Below, piece after piece: positions 17,446 through 26,925 of a stretch of DNA of 64,000 nt (position 1 is its first letter; each line of letters begins with the position of its first letter). The stretch is from Psychrobacillus psychrodurans. GTDB lineage: Bacteria > Bacillota > Bacilli > Bacillales_A > Planococcaceae. The translations under genes and the position numbers were made by a program. Under the pieces are notes generated by a model. The model worked only from the letters and a program-made list of their open reading frames with translations. It did not search any database and was not told where the DNA came from. The stretch spans positions 62,001 through 126,000 of the forward strand of contig FOUN01000001.1 in NCBI GenBank assembly GCA_900114885.1, read 5' to 3'.

Positions 17446-17755
17446 GAAAAGAGAATGGGTTGTCCTGTTGGAAGAATTTAATAATATCAAATATGAATAT
17501 TAATCAAAGTCTGTTTCGCTTAGTTGCGAAATAGACTTTTTTTATCGGCTTTTCGATTTTCAAAAGGTGTTGCGATAATATCATTATTTTAGCGATTTAT
17601 AGGCAAAACGTTATGGATATTCGATCCAATTTAAAAATATAGAGTATGGAATTTAGGTAGATTAGTACTATTTTTTTGAGTGTTCTTCAAGTAAATTAGT
17701 AGTACGAAATAAAAGTTTGAAAAATCTATAAATTTGATTGTTAGGAGACTAGGAT
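17446..17755. other. 310-bp intergenic region before the kinase operon
   Basis: It holds the terminator at 17507-17543 and then AT-rich sequence leading to the kinase start at 17756 (TTAGGAG upstream). I see no small ORF and no convincing promoter hexamers. Confidence 0.6.
17507..17543 (+). terminator. Rho-independent terminator of the helicase operon
   Basis: AAAGTCTGTTTCGC (17507-17520) pairs with GCGAAATAGACTTT (17526-17539) with one mismatch near the base, followed by TTTT. Confidence 0.85.
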
Positions 17756-20700
17756 ATGAATATCAAGAAAAAATTAACCTTAGGATTCCTGGCGTTAATA
17801 CTTATATTAAGTCTTGTTGCAGGTATTGGGATTAGATCAGTAATGGAAACGTTCAATAAAATGAACGATATAGTTAATGATGAATATAAAAAAATTGGTC
17901 TTATATCTGACATACGTTATGAATTCAATAATAAAGCAAAAGGAATTTCATATCTCATATTAACTGAATCCGAAAGCGAAACTAAAAGTGAAATAAATAA
18001 TATCCGTGTAGCAGGGGATAGAGGGAGGATGGCGATAGAGGAGCTTGAAAGATTAGTCAATACAGAAGAGGGAGAAAAACTTTTATTAGAAATTAAGCAA
18101 AAACAAATAAATTTTAACGATTTTGTGGAAAAGGAAATTACTTTGGTACAAGCTGGTAGCAAACAGGAAGCATCTGAGCTTGTTAGAACTGAGGGAAAGT
18201 TGATACAAGAGGAGTACTTCAATTCACTGTTCAACCTTGTTAATTACTATGAAATTGACATGGATGCAGCACTTGTTAAAGCGGATTCTGACTACCAGAA
18301 AACCTCAATGATTTTAACTATTCTCGCTCTAATAGGAATTGCAGTTGGCATTATTATTTCTATCATTATAACGAGAGGTATTGTCAAAGGAATCAATCAT
18401 ATTTCAAGTGTTATGGGTGACTTTTCGTCAGGACAATCTAAGTTGTCTAGCCGTATAGATAATATAACCAATGATGAACTAGGACACCTGTCTATTTCGT
18501 TTAACACCATGGCAGATGCGCTTGAAAATCAAGTGAAAAAAGCACTTGAAATAAGTACTAGAAATGAAGAGCAAGCCTGGATGATGAAAAACCTCGCTAA
18601 TTTAACTACTTATCTCCAAAGCTCAAAAGACTTAATCTCATTTTCTCACACCTTTATGCAAGAAATTACTCCAATAGTTGGTGGTAAATATGGTGTCTTT
18701 TATTTAAATGAAGAAAATGATGGAGAGACCTTATTTAGTCTGACTGGTGCTTATGCATATAAGCAACTAGACGATAAAAATAGCACTATTAGGTTAGGAG
18801 AAGGTTTGATAGGTCAGAGTGCATTGTCTAAAGAGACGATCAGCCTTGTAGATATACCAACAAACTATACTCATATCGCTTCTGGAGTCGGGCAAGCTAT
18901 TCCCAAGCAAATTCTCATAATACCAATAGTATTTGAGGACAAGGTTAGAGCTGTTTATGAAATTGCTTCCTTCCAAAAGTTTAGTAGTATTGAACGGAAG
19001 TTATTAGAAGAGCTGGCGGACTATTCAGGTATCATAATTGACAATATTGCAGGTCGACACAAAATGATGGAATTACTTCAGGAATCACAAACAATGACAG
19101 AAGAACTACAAACACAGTCAGAAGAGTTATCTACCCAACATGAGGAATTGAAGCGTTTTAATGAAGAATTGGAAACTCAGACAACAGCATTAATACAATC
19201 CGAGCTAATGCTTCAACAGCAGGCAAGAGAATTAGAGCAAACTAATAGTGAACTAGAAGAAAAAGCAATCTTACTTGAAGAACATAATCAAAAATACAAG
19301 GTAAAAAACAGGGAGGTAGAAAGAGCGAAGACTGAGTTAGAGGAGAAGGCGACACAATTAGAGTTAACTTCTAAATATAAGTCAGAATTTTTAGCTAATA
19401 TGTCGCATGAATTGAGGACACCTTTAAATAGCCTACTCATTTTATCGAAGTTATTGGCAGATAACAATTCTCGTAACTTATCTGCTAAGCAAGTTGAATA
19501 TGCGCATACGATAAACTCAGCTGGCTGCGATCTGTTAGATCTCATCAACGATATTCTCGATTTGTCTAAAATTGAATCAGGAAAGTTAGATATCCATGTC
19601 AATGAAGTGAAAATCCAAGATATTACTGATTATGTCGAAAGAAACTTTAATGCTATTGCATACGAAAAGGGTCTTACGTTTCACGTAGTAAAAGATTTCC
19701 TGGAGGAGGAGATTCTTTACACAGATGAAAAAATACTTCAGCAAATACTAAAAAACCTAATCGCAAATGCTATTAAATTTACGGATAGTGGTAGCGTTAC
19801 ACTGCAGGTATCGCATGTTGCAGAAGATAGCTTAGATTTAAATATGGAAGAAGAAACAGATTATATTTCCTTTTCTGTAACAGATACAGGAATTGGAATT
19901 CCTAAAAATAAACAATCAATTATTTTTGAGGCTTTTCAACAAGCTGATGGAACTACTAGTAGGAAATACGGAGGAACTGGGCTTGGACTATCAATAAGTA
20001 GAGAGCATGCTTCTTTATTGAACGGGAAGATTGTTGTCGACAGCACTGAAGGAAGAGGGAGTACGTTTAAGCTATTCATACCAACTGATTTGAATCAGAG
20101 AGTTGAGGTAGTTGAAAAGGAAGTAGCGAGTACTATAGAAAAGGTCGCAGTTTACGATGATAGAGAACTTTATGATGTAGGAAGTCAATTATTAATTGTC
20201 GAAGATAGTATTATCCAGCGAGAGAGTATAAAAGAGCTTATTTCTTCAAATTACTCTAATATTACGCTAACAGCTGTTACTTCGGGAAAAGAAACTTTAA
20301 ATGCGTTACATGTAAAACATTATGACTGTATTATATTGGATCTTGGATTAGAGGATATGACGGGGATTCAATTACTAAAGCATATAAAAGAACATGGCGA
20401 ATGGATTAATACCCCAGTTATTATTTATACAGGGAAGGAATTGACGGTAAGAGAAGAAATGGAACTAAAGCATTTTACAGAGATAATAATTGTCAAAGGA
20501 ATAAACTCATCTGAACGTCTGCTTAACGAAATTTCTCGATTCATTGCACAAGAGTATAGAGGTAATAGTAATATAGATGAATTTTTACTTAGACCGACTA
20601 CTCCCGTTAATTCAAATAAACTGTTCTTTAGTGGTAAAAAAATCTTAATAGTGGATGATGATGTTCGGAATGTCTTTGCTCTATCTAGTATTTTAGAAGA

Positions 20701-21001
20701 ATATGAGATGAGTGTGCTTTTTGCTGAAAACGGTCGGGAAGCTCTGAGTACATTAAGTATAAATACTGATATCGACCTAGTGTTGATGGATATTATGATG
20801 CCTGAAATGGATGGCTTCGAAGCCATAACAAAGATACGAGAAATGGAACAATTCGAAGATCTACCAATCATAGCGTTAACCGCTAAAGCAATGCAAGAAG
20901 ATCGCGAGAAGTGTATTTCAGTAGGAGCTTCCGACTATATTTCGAAGCCAATAGTCAACGATCAGCTTTTATCATTGATGAGAGTTTGGCTATACACATA
21001 A
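17756..21001 (+). CDS. hybrid sensor histidine kinase with HAMP, GAF and two receiver domains
   Basis: 1081 residues. Membrane helix 1 (7-27), an extracytoplasmic four-helix-bundle region (~30-180) and helix 2 (~186-207) are followed by HAMP (~208-260), GAF (~280-430) and a Gln/Glu-rich coiled coil (~440-545). The HisKA H-box MSHELRTPLN places the phospho-His at 551. The HATPase boxes NLIANAIKF, DTGIGIP and GGTGLGLS are intact. Two receivers follow, with phospho-Asp at about 862 (ILDLGLED) and 1012 (MDIMMPEMDG). It is a membrane sensor with internal phosphorelay. It is followed 12 bp later by cheR and then a c-di-GMP enzyme, so the operon couples signal sensing to methylation and second-messenger output. 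Confidence 0.93.
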   Translation: MNIKKKLTLGFLALILILSLVAGIGIRSVMETFNKMNDIVNDEYKKIGLISDIRYEFNNKAKGISYLILTESESETKSEINNIRVAGDRGRMAIEELERLVNTEEGEKLLLEIKQKQINFNDFVEKEITLVQAGSKQEASELVRTEGKLIQEEYFNSLFNLVNYYEIDMDAALVKADSDYQKTSMILTILALIGIAVGIIISIIITRGIVKGINHISSVMGDFSSGQSKLSSRIDNITNDELGHLSISFNTMADALENQVKKALEISTRNEEQAWMMKNLANLTTYLQSSKDLISFSHTFMQEITPIVGGKYGVFYLNEENDGETLFSLTGAYAYKQLDDKNSTIRLGEGLIGQSALSKETISLVDIPTNYTHIASGVGQAIPKQILIIPIVFEDKVRAVYEIASFQKFSSIERKLLEELADYSGIIIDNIAGRHKMMELLQESQTMTEELQTQSEELSTQHEELKRFNEELETQTTALIQSELMLQQQARELEQTNSELEEKAILLEEHNQKYKVKNREVERAKTELEEKATQLELTSKYKSEFLANMSHELRTPLNSLLILSKLLADNNSRNLSAKQVEYAHTINSAGCDLLDLINDILDLSKIESGKLDIHVNEVKIQDITDYVERNFNAIAYEKGLTFHVVKDFLEEEILYTDEKILQQILKNLIANAIKFTDSGSVTLQVSHVAEDSLDLNMEEETDYISFSVTDTGIGIPKNKQSIIFEAFQQADGTTSRKYGGTGLGLSISREHASLLNGKIVVDSTEGRGSTFKLFIPTDLNQRVEVVEKEVASTIEKVAVYDDRELYDVGSQLLIVEDSIIQRESIKELISSNYSNITLTAVTSGKETLNALHVKHYDCIILDLGLEDMTGIQLLKHIKEHGEWINTPVIIYTGKELTVREEMELKHFTEIIIVKGINSSERLLNEISRFIAQEYRGNSNIDEFLLRPTTPVNSNKLFFSGKKILIVDDDVRNVFALSSILEEYEMSVLFAENGREALSTLSINTDIDLVLMDIMMPEMDGFEAITKIREMEQFEDLPIIALTAKAMQEDREKCISVGASDYISKPIVNDQLLSLMRVWLYT

Positions 21002-21013
21002 GGAGGTTAAGAA

Positions 21014-21874
21014 ATGAAGTCAAAGAGTGACTTACCTCAAGAGTGTTTAGAAAGTAACTCTAGGACAGAAAAAATAGAAATAACTTTACTTTTAGAAGGT
21101 ATATTCCAACGTTATGGTCATGATTTTCGGGGTTACTCTTATCCTTCTATTAATAGAAGAATTAAATATCGTATGGAATTAGAAGGATTAACCTCTATTT
21201 CTTATCTTCAACAAAGGGTACTATACGAACCTAAGATGATGAGAAAACTACTCAAAGATTTTTCTATAAATGTCACTGAAATGTTCAGAGATCCAGAATT
21301 TTATTCATCGTTTCGTAAACGTGTAGTTCCACTTTTGCATTCCTATCCATTTATAAGGATCTGGCATGCGGGCTGCTCCACGGGTGAAGAGGCATATTCA
21401 ATGGCTATCCTTTTGTATGAAGAAGGCCTTTATAAAAAAAGTAAAATTTATGCAACCGATATGAATATGGATGTGTTAGAAAAGGCCGAAAAGGGAATTT
21501 TTTCTTTTGAAAAAATGAAACAGTACACAAGCAATTATCAAAAAGCTGGGGGATTACATGCCTTTTCGGAATACTATACTGCTGATCAATACGGAGTTAA
21601 ATTTAAACCTTTCTTAAGTGAAAATATTGTTTTTGCTAGGCATAATCTTGTAACAGATAGTTCCTTTAATGAATTTAACGTAATTATATGTAGGAACGTA
21701 TTAATCTATTTTGATAAACAGCTACAAAATCAGGTCCATGGATTATTTCAAGAAAGTCTAAGTAGGTTTGGCGTCCTAGGCTTAGGTAGCAAAGAATCTA
21801 TAAGGTTTTCTCCTTATATGGCATGTTACGAGGAAATAGATGCAGAAAACAAACTATATAAAAAGATAGATTAA
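21014..21874 (+). CDS. CheR-type protein-glutamate methyltransferase
   Basis: 286 residues. The N-terminal CheR helical domain (FQRYGHDFRGYSYPSINRRI) precedes a SAM-binding domain with WHAGCSTGEEAYSMAI, then the acidic YATDMN and the late NVIICRNVLIYFD. These are the standard CheR motifs. It should methylate Glu residues of a receptor, or of the neighbouring sensor kinase, using S-adenosylmethionine. No CheB methylesterase lies beside it. It is 12 bp after the kinase gene with AGGAGG upstream, and its stop overlaps the start region of the next gene. A stand-alone CheR next to a hybrid kinase suggests a non-chemotaxis role. Confidence 0.9.
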   Translation: MKSKSDLPQECLESNSRTEKIEITLLLEGIFQRYGHDFRGYSYPSINRRIKYRMELEGLTSISYLQQRVLYEPKMMRKLLKDFSINVTEMFRDPEFYSSFRKRVVPLLHSYPFIRIWHAGCSTGEEAYSMAILLYEEGLYKKSKIYATDMNMDVLEKAEKGIFSFEKMKQYTSNYQKAGGLHAFSEYYTADQYGVKFKPFLSENIVFARHNLVTDSSFNEFNVIICRNVLIYFDKQLQNQVHGLFQESLSRFGVLGLGSKESIRFSPYMACYEEIDAENKLYKKID

Positions 21875-21903
21875 TGAAAAAAACTAAAGTGAGGATGTGC
21901 AAT

Positions 21904-24042
21904 ATGGAGAAGTACATCGAAAAAGTAAATGTGTTATTAGTAGATGATCGTCCAGAAAATTTGCTTGCTCTGGAAGCTGTATTAGGCGACCTAGATTACA
22001 ATCTAATTAGAGCATATTCGGGAGAAGAGGCGCTAAAATGCTTATTAAAGGATGATTTTGCTGTAATTTTGTTAGATGTACAAATGCCTGGATTAAATGG
22101 TTTCGAGACAGCAAAAATTATTAAATCTAGACCGAAGACAAAGGATACTCCGATTATTTTTATTACAGCGATTAGTAAAGCCCCAGAAAATGTTTATACC
22201 GGGTATTCCGTTGGAGCGATAGATTATGTATTCAAACCATTTGAACCAGATGTCCTTAAATCTAAAATTGAAAGTTTTACTGCTATTCACCGAAACAAAA
22301 AAGGACTAGAAGAATATACGGAACTATTGCTTGAAAAAACACAGAGCTTAGAAAAAGCCAATCAAGATCTAATAGAAACTACGCTCAAATTAAAGAAGTC
22401 TGAAGCTTTGAATGGGATTATCAAAAATACCTCTATAGACGCGATGATTACATACAATGAATCATTTGAAATTTTAACAGTCAATCCCGCTACTAAGCGG
22501 ATGTTTGGGTACGAAGAGGTAGATTTAATTGGGCAAAAGATTATGCAAATTATTCCTGCAGCAACCTTGGCGATAGAATTTGGACATGAATTTGGAAAAA
22601 GATTAGAAGTTACGGGTGTTCGGAGTGATTCTAGTAACTTTCCTGTGGAGGTTCAATTAGGGAATGCAACTATTGATAATCATAGTATATATGCATGTAC
22701 TATTAGAGATATTAGTGAACTTAAAACTCAAATGAATGCTTTAGCTCATCAAGCTTTGCATGACTCACTCACATCTCTTCCTAATCGCAATTTGTTATAT
22801 GATCGATTGGAACAAGGAGTTAAAGCGGCGAAAAATGATCATAGCAATTTCTCTCTAATATTGATTGACTTGAATCACTTCAAAGTAATAAATGATACAC
22901 TTGGTCATCACTTTGGAGATTTGTTACTTCAACAAGTTGGAAATAGACTGGTTGAAATTGTAAATGTAAAAGATACGGTAGCTCGTTTAGGCGGGGATGA
23001 ATTTGCGCTTTATTTACCGACAGCAACGAAAGAACAGACGATAGATATAGCTAAGAAAGTAATACACACTATGGAACAACCTTTCATACTAGACGATCAT
23101 GTTCTTTCTATTAGTTTGAGTCAAGGAATTGTCTTTTATCCAGACCATGGGGATAATGTGCAAACCCTAATGAAAAAAGCAGATATCTCGATGTATACCG
23201 CCAAGAAAAAGGATAGTGGCTACTGTATCTTTTCATCTGAACTAGACACGCATACAATAGAAGAACTTAGTTTAGTAGGAAGTCTCAAAGAAGCAATAGA
23301 AAATGATAGGCTAGAGCTTCACTATCAACCACAGGTCGATATGAAAACAAAAAAAGTGACCGGTGTCGAAGTGTTATTGAGGTGGATTCATCCTACCTAT
23401 GGATTTATACCGCCAGATCGGTTCATACCTATAGCAGAACAAAATGGCCTAATGAAAAAGCTGACAATCATGGTTCTCGAAAAAGCATTGCAGCAAAGTA
23501 AAAAGTGGTTAGAAGATGGATTAGAATTACAAATTTCGGTTAACCTATCCGCTTCAAATCTTCAAGATATGCAACTTTCAGATGACATACAAATTTTAAT
23601 GAATAAATACAATATGAACCCTAAGACACTTACTTTGGAAATAACGGAAAGTTTTATTATGAGTAATCCAGCTAGAGCGAAAGGAATATTACAAAACTTA
23701 TCCTCAATGGGTATAAACCTCTCAATAGATGACTTTGGTACAGGCTATTCTTCTTTAGCCTACTTAAAAAAGCTTCCAGTCAATGAAATAAAAGTGGATA
23801 AATCCTTTGTAATAGACATGTTAGATAGTAAAAGTGATGAAATAATCGTCAATACGGTTATCAATCTGGCCCATAACTTAGGACTTCAAGTAGTGGCGGA
23901 GGGTATAGAAAGTAAGGAAGTGTGGGATAATCTGCAAGCAATAAATTGTGATACAGCACAAGGTTACTATTTAAGCAAACCTGTGCCAGCTGAATCTTTT
24001 TATTTATGGTATATGAATCATAATGGAGTATTTGCAACATAA
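21904..24042 (+). CDS. REC-PAS-GGDEF-EAL bifunctional c-di-GMP enzyme
   Basis: 712 residues from ATG 21904 (GAGGA eight bases upstream; the earlier ATG at 21874 overlaps the cheR stop and lacks a ribosome site). An N-terminal receiver carries LLVDDRPEN and phospho-Asp in ILLDVQMPG. A short coiled coil and a PAS domain (~145-260) follow. The cyclase motif GGDEF is intact (ARLGGDEFAL). The phosphodiesterase domain has EVL in place of EAL, but the metal and catalytic residues in NLSASN, EITES, DDFGTGYSS and KVDKSF are all present, so activity is plausible. Its receiver probably takes phosphate from the hybrid kinase two genes upstream, setting c-di-GMP level. Confidence 0.93.
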   Translation: MEKYIEKVNVLLVDDRPENLLALEAVLGDLDYNLIRAYSGEEALKCLLKDDFAVILLDVQMPGLNGFETAKIIKSRPKTKDTPIIFITAISKAPENVYTGYSVGAIDYVFKPFEPDVLKSKIESFTAIHRNKKGLEEYTELLLEKTQSLEKANQDLIETTLKLKKSEALNGIIKNTSIDAMITYNESFEILTVNPATKRMFGYEEVDLIGQKIMQIIPAATLAIEFGHEFGKRLEVTGVRSDSSNFPVEVQLGNATIDNHSIYACTIRDISELKTQMNALAHQALHDSLTSLPNRNLLYDRLEQGVKAAKNDHSNFSLILIDLNHFKVINDTLGHHFGDLLLQQVGNRLVEIVNVKDTVARLGGDEFALYLPTATKEQTIDIAKKVIHTMEQPFILDDHVLSISLSQGIVFYPDHGDNVQTLMKKADISMYTAKKKDSGYCIFSSELDTHTIEELSLVGSLKEAIENDRLELHYQPQVDMKTKKVTGVEVLLRWIHPTYGFIPPDRFIPIAEQNGLMKKLTIMVLEKALQQSKKWLEDGLELQISVNLSASNLQDMQLSDDIQILMNKYNMNPKTLTLEITESFIMSNPARAKGILQNLSSMGINLSIDDFGTGYSSLAYLKKLPVNEIKVDKSFVIDMLDSKSDEIIVNTVINLAHNLGLQVVAEGIESKEVWDNLQAINCDTAQGYYLSKPVPAESFYLWYMNHNGVFAT

Positions 24043-24110
24043 GGTGTTACCACATAAAGTGAAGTCTAAATGCTTATTATGTAGTGTAACAAAATTCGTT
24101 GATTCCAAGA

Positions 24111-24150
24111 AATAACAAAGTCTGCTTCAATTGAAGTAGATTTTGTTATT
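24111..24150. terminator. bidirectional terminator between converging genes
   Basis: AATAACAAAGTCTGCTTCAA pairs with TTGAAGTAGATTTTGTTATT, a 20-bp stem with few mismatches and T-rich tails on both strands. It separates the plus-strand signalling operon from the minus-strand protease. Confidence 0.8.
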
Positions 24151-24949
24151 TTTGCGCATTGAAGTATTCCTCAATCGGTACAAACAGTCCAACTTTTCCA
24201 TGCTCATCATGATCTAAAGTGGCAAATACAACACCGATTACTTCTCCTTTATCGTCTATAACAGGACTTCCACTATTTCCTCTATATACGGGAGCTTCCA
24301 TCATCATGACTGGGACATCCCAATCACTTAATTGATGAAAATCAATTAATGATCCCTCATTCGCAATGCTAGTAAATTTTAATGGATTTCCGATAAAGGT
24401 GATGTGATCGCCGAACTCATAAGACGGGTTTTCCGAAAGCTCTAAATAAGGCAAGTCCTTTTCATCCACTTGCAAAATTGCAAGATCAATATCTGGGTAA
24501 ATCTCTATAACATCCGCGGTAAAGCGTCCTGCTTCTGGAAAACCAACTATTACGTTGTCGTTGTCCTCCACTACATGATAATTGGTAATAACCTTTCCTT
24601 CACTTGAAATAGAAAATCCAGTTCCTTTACTATCATCCGTTAAAACAACAACAACAGCCTCTTTATAATTAGCGATATCTTCCTGTGTTGATAACCTAGC
24701 GGAGGTCTTGATAAATTCAATGGCTGGAATGGAGTAAATTTGAAAAATCATCGCAAATGTATTGACGAATAAGGCGAAAGCAATTATCCAAAATATCCAC
24801 CTTGGAAAAGGTCGCTTTAGTTTTGGTCTTGTTTTTTCTAACGCTTCTTTTTCAAGTGCCTCCCGTTGTGCTTCAAGAACTAGTAGCTGTAATTCTTCAT
24901 CACTTATTTCTTCAAAATCATCGTCTGATTGTTTTTTATTCAAATCCAC
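24146..24949 (-). CDS. membrane-anchored trypsin-like serine protease (S1C, no PDZ)
   Basis: 267 residues from GTG 24949, which has a GGATGTGAT ribosome site at good spacing; an upstream TTG at 24970 is the alternative. The cytoplasmic N-terminus is strongly acidic (DDDFEEISDEELQ), followed by one membrane helix (WIFWIIAFALFVNTFAMIF). The outside part is a trypsin-fold protease: catalytic His in TNYHVVED, Asp in DIDLAIL and Ser in GNSGSPV. There is no PDZ domain, unlike HtrA/DegP, so substrate choice must come from the protease itself or a partner. It probably acts at the outer face of the membrane in protein quality control. Confidence 0.88.
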   Translation of the reverse strand: MDLNKKQSDDDFEEISDEELQLLVLEAQREALEKEALEKTRPKLKRPFPRWIFWIIAFALFVNTFAMIFQIYSIPAIEFIKTSARLSTQEDIANYKEAVVVVLTDDSKGTGFSISSEGKVITNYHVVEDNDNVIVGFPEAGRFTADVIEIYPDIDLAILQVDEKDLPYLELSENPSYEFGDHITFIGNPLKFTSIANEGSLIDFHQLSDWDVPVMMMEAPVYRGNSGSPVIDDKGEVIGVVFATLDHDEHGKVGLFVPIEEYFNAQK

Positions 24950-24970
24950 TTCATCACATCCCCCATCCAA

Positions 24971-25279
24971 GCATTTCTGTATTATCTATTATACCTAATT
25001 TTAAAATGAAATCATTTCCATTGAAATGTTTGTGAGAAGGGTTTAATATATAAACATAAGCTGCATTGTACGTATGGATATTAAGTTTTAACCTTTAAGC
25101 TGTAACAGGGAGTTTTATATAGAGCTGGAATGACACGCCTTATTCTCTTTTAGACAATAAGGACATGCAGGATAGTTTCTGCGAACACCCACTTTGAGGA
25201 GTGGTGGTTTAAAACTTTCTAATGAATGTACGGCAAAGGCGGCTTACTTAAAAAGACTATTATAGCAACGTTTATAGAG
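24971..25279. other. gene-free stretch with no recognised feature
   Basis: About 300 bp upstream of the protease gene. I see short inverted segments, for example CACCCACTTTGAGGAGTGG, but no ORF with a ribosome site on either strand. It ends in a terminator-like hairpin at 25280. It probably holds the protease promoter and decayed sequence. Confidence 0.5.
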
Positions 25280-25311
25280 CACCCTTGCCAGGAATGGTAA
25301 GGGTGTTTTTT
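25280..25311 (+). terminator. Rho-independent terminator without an upstream gene
   Basis: CACCCTTGCC (25280-25289) pairs with GGTAAGGGTG (25296-25305), followed by six T. Nearly the same hairpin stands at 31718-31742. No plus-strand gene is visible before it, so it may end a small RNA or a lost gene. Confidence 0.6.
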
Positions 25312-25315
25312 GGAA

Positions 25316-25560
25316 ATATAAAAATGTAGCGTAAACACTGAGCTCGTGGGACTATATTATAGGGATAGTATAGCTGATTTCCGTTTCAGGTGGACGCGTT
25401 CCGCAGGGTGAGCGATGAACCAGCACCGTCCCTTCGGGTGCGTTGTGATGTTTCATCTGTCTCACTGATCCTGCTGGAGTCGCCACCTTCCACTACAATG
25501 AGAGTGTAGTACTTCCTATAAGAGGTAGCATAGCTTATCGCTTAGATGATAAGATTGGTT
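25316..25560 (+). repeat. dispersed repeat family A, copy 2 (full length)
   Basis: Left end TATAAAAATG, then CGTAAACACTGAGCTC, then GATTTCCGTTTCAGGTGGACG at about 25375-25395. The right end contains GGAGTCGCCACCTTCCACT. The middle differs completely from the other copies and contains its own imperfect hairpin. After the right end, AGCTTATCG... also matches the 41.0-kb copy. Confidence 0.75.
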
Positions 25561-25954
25561 GAATTTTAGAGGGTGATAAATAATTTGTAATCGCTTTTGA
25601 ATTACAAATAAGTTTTGCCAATGATAGAGGCAGAAAGCAGACTTACTATTATACTAGTGGAAATAAATGGGGATAATAAGTGTTTGTTTAATAAAGAAGT
25701 GAAATAGTGAACGAAATTGTATCTTCGAGAGCTTACTCTATCAAAAGGAAATTAACTCATCTATAGTTATCAGAAAATTAAAAATTCAATCGGTAAAAAT
25801 ATTGCGAAATGTCAGTCCAAAACTCTTCGAAAACGATTGAAACAGTTTTACTTTAAAGCACTTTCGTGGTGAATGACGATTATTTTTTTTAAAGATTCAC
25901 TTTTACAATAGTAGTGTTTTCATTATTCATGACCTTACCGAATTGGTTTTTGTA

Positions 25955-25984
25955 TAAAAAAACAAGTAGGCTTTAACCCACTTG
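25955..25984 (-). terminator. Rho-independent terminator of the 58-codon gene
   Basis: CAAGTAGG (25963-25970) pairs with CCCACTTG (25977-25984) through one G-U. On the minus strand the stem is followed by seven T. It lies 3 bp after the stop of the small gene. Confidence 0.85.
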
Positions 25985-25987
25985 CGC

Positions 25988-26164
25988 TCAACTATTTATT
26001 AATTGTTTGGAAACACTCCATTGTTTAGATGGAATTATATTTTGGTTTAACTGTTTCACAAACTTCAATGCTACATCTTTATCCGAAAAAGTTTTATCCA
26101 ATTGGCTATTTGATGATTTTAAAACCTCTGTTGCTCCATTTATATTTCGTGTGATAACGAACAT
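25988..26164 (-). CDS. 58-residue conserved-looking small protein, unknown function
   Basis: ATG 26164 has AGGAG seven bases upstream, and the TGA at 25988-25990 is followed at once by a perfect terminator. The protein begins MFVITRNINGATEVLKSSNS and ends SVSKQLINS. It is basic and soluble, with a beta-strand-like start followed by a predicted helix around DKDVALKFVKQLNQN. I do not recognise the family. Ribosome site, ORF and terminator together make it a real gene although it sits in a decayed region. A plus-strand frame over the same bases has no ribosome site and is rejected. Confidence 0.8.
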   Translation of the reverse strand: MFVITRNINGATEVLKSSNSQLDKTFSDKDVALKFVKQLNQNIIPSKQWSVSKQLINS

Positions 26165-26471
26165 GGTACAACTCCTAGTTACGACTTCAACAATTTTATT
26201 GTTGTATAATGATTATCTCATTAAGAGAACTTAAAGTATGCAATATATGGAATTTGTAATTCATTTGTAATGAAAATCATAGCTATGAAACATTTAAAGT
26301 TGTTGGATCGTAATAAGTGCTTAGTAATAAATTTTAGAAACATGTAATGCGTAAGGGGAAATTAATAGTTACAACGTAAGAGCGTTCCAATTGGAGCGTT
26401 TTTTTTTTTTTTTTATATTTTATTAAACAGAGAAATATTGAGATGTGGAATGACGTTGTGGAGGCTAATAA

Positions 26472-26709
26472 GTGGATATTTGGAAAGATGTATTTAATAA
26501 AGACGTTCTGATACACCAAATAAGAGACAAACGGCTAATAGATGGCCGTGATATTATAATTTGAAAGAAGGCGTAAGGAAATTAAAGGCGGTACCAAATG
26601 GAAAAGACGAGCGAGCGTCAATTCTTTTATTGTTGTTGTCGGTGGAGCAATAGCAGTGTTTTTTGCAGTATTACGATTAACTACCGTTTATGAATATCAA
26701 CTTCGTTAG
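26472..26709 (+). pseudogene. decayed phage membrane protein (XhlA-like or similar), frameshifted
   Basis: A frame starting at GTG 26472 (VDIWKDVFNKDVLIHQIRD) stops at 26562. The reading continues in a second frame (NLKEGVRKLKAVPNGKDERAS) and then a third (RRASVNSFIVVVGGAIAVFF) ending at TAG 26707. Joined, these give a ~78-residue protein with a charged N-terminus and one C-terminal membrane helix. That is the layout of phage lysis accessory proteins encoded just before the holin and endolysin. At least two frameshifts make it inactive. Confidence 0.65.
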
Positions 26710-26772
26710 CAAACTATCCATTTTGGGAGACTTTATTTGGTTTTGTAGGATTGATAAGTTAATAACTCATGT

Positions 26773-26916
26773 CTAATAGATTTGGCTGAATATAATAACT
26801 ATGTGGATGCATTTATGTTAGTTTTGCTTGCTGGGTGAGTAGTTGCAAATCCAACGACAAAGGGATTATCTGATAGTGAACAAGCATTAAATTATAATAA
26901 ACCAAAGAAGAAATGA
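26773..26916 (+). pseudogene. phage holin remnant with in-frame stop
   Basis: One frame reads LIDLAEYNNYVDAFMLVLLAG, then TGA, then VVANPTTKGLSDSEQALNYNKPKK and stop at 26914-26916. The second part is the characteristic C-terminal tail of Firmicutes phage holins (NDPTTKGLSDS pattern). The N-terminal half is lost or scrambled. It ends 9 bp before the endolysin gene, the usual holin-endolysin order. Confidence 0.75.
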
Positions 26917-26925
26917 GGTGAGATT

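Noticed and set aside
26007-26234. 75-codon plus-strand frame
   Set aside because: It is antisense to the 58-codon gene, which has the ribosome site and terminator.
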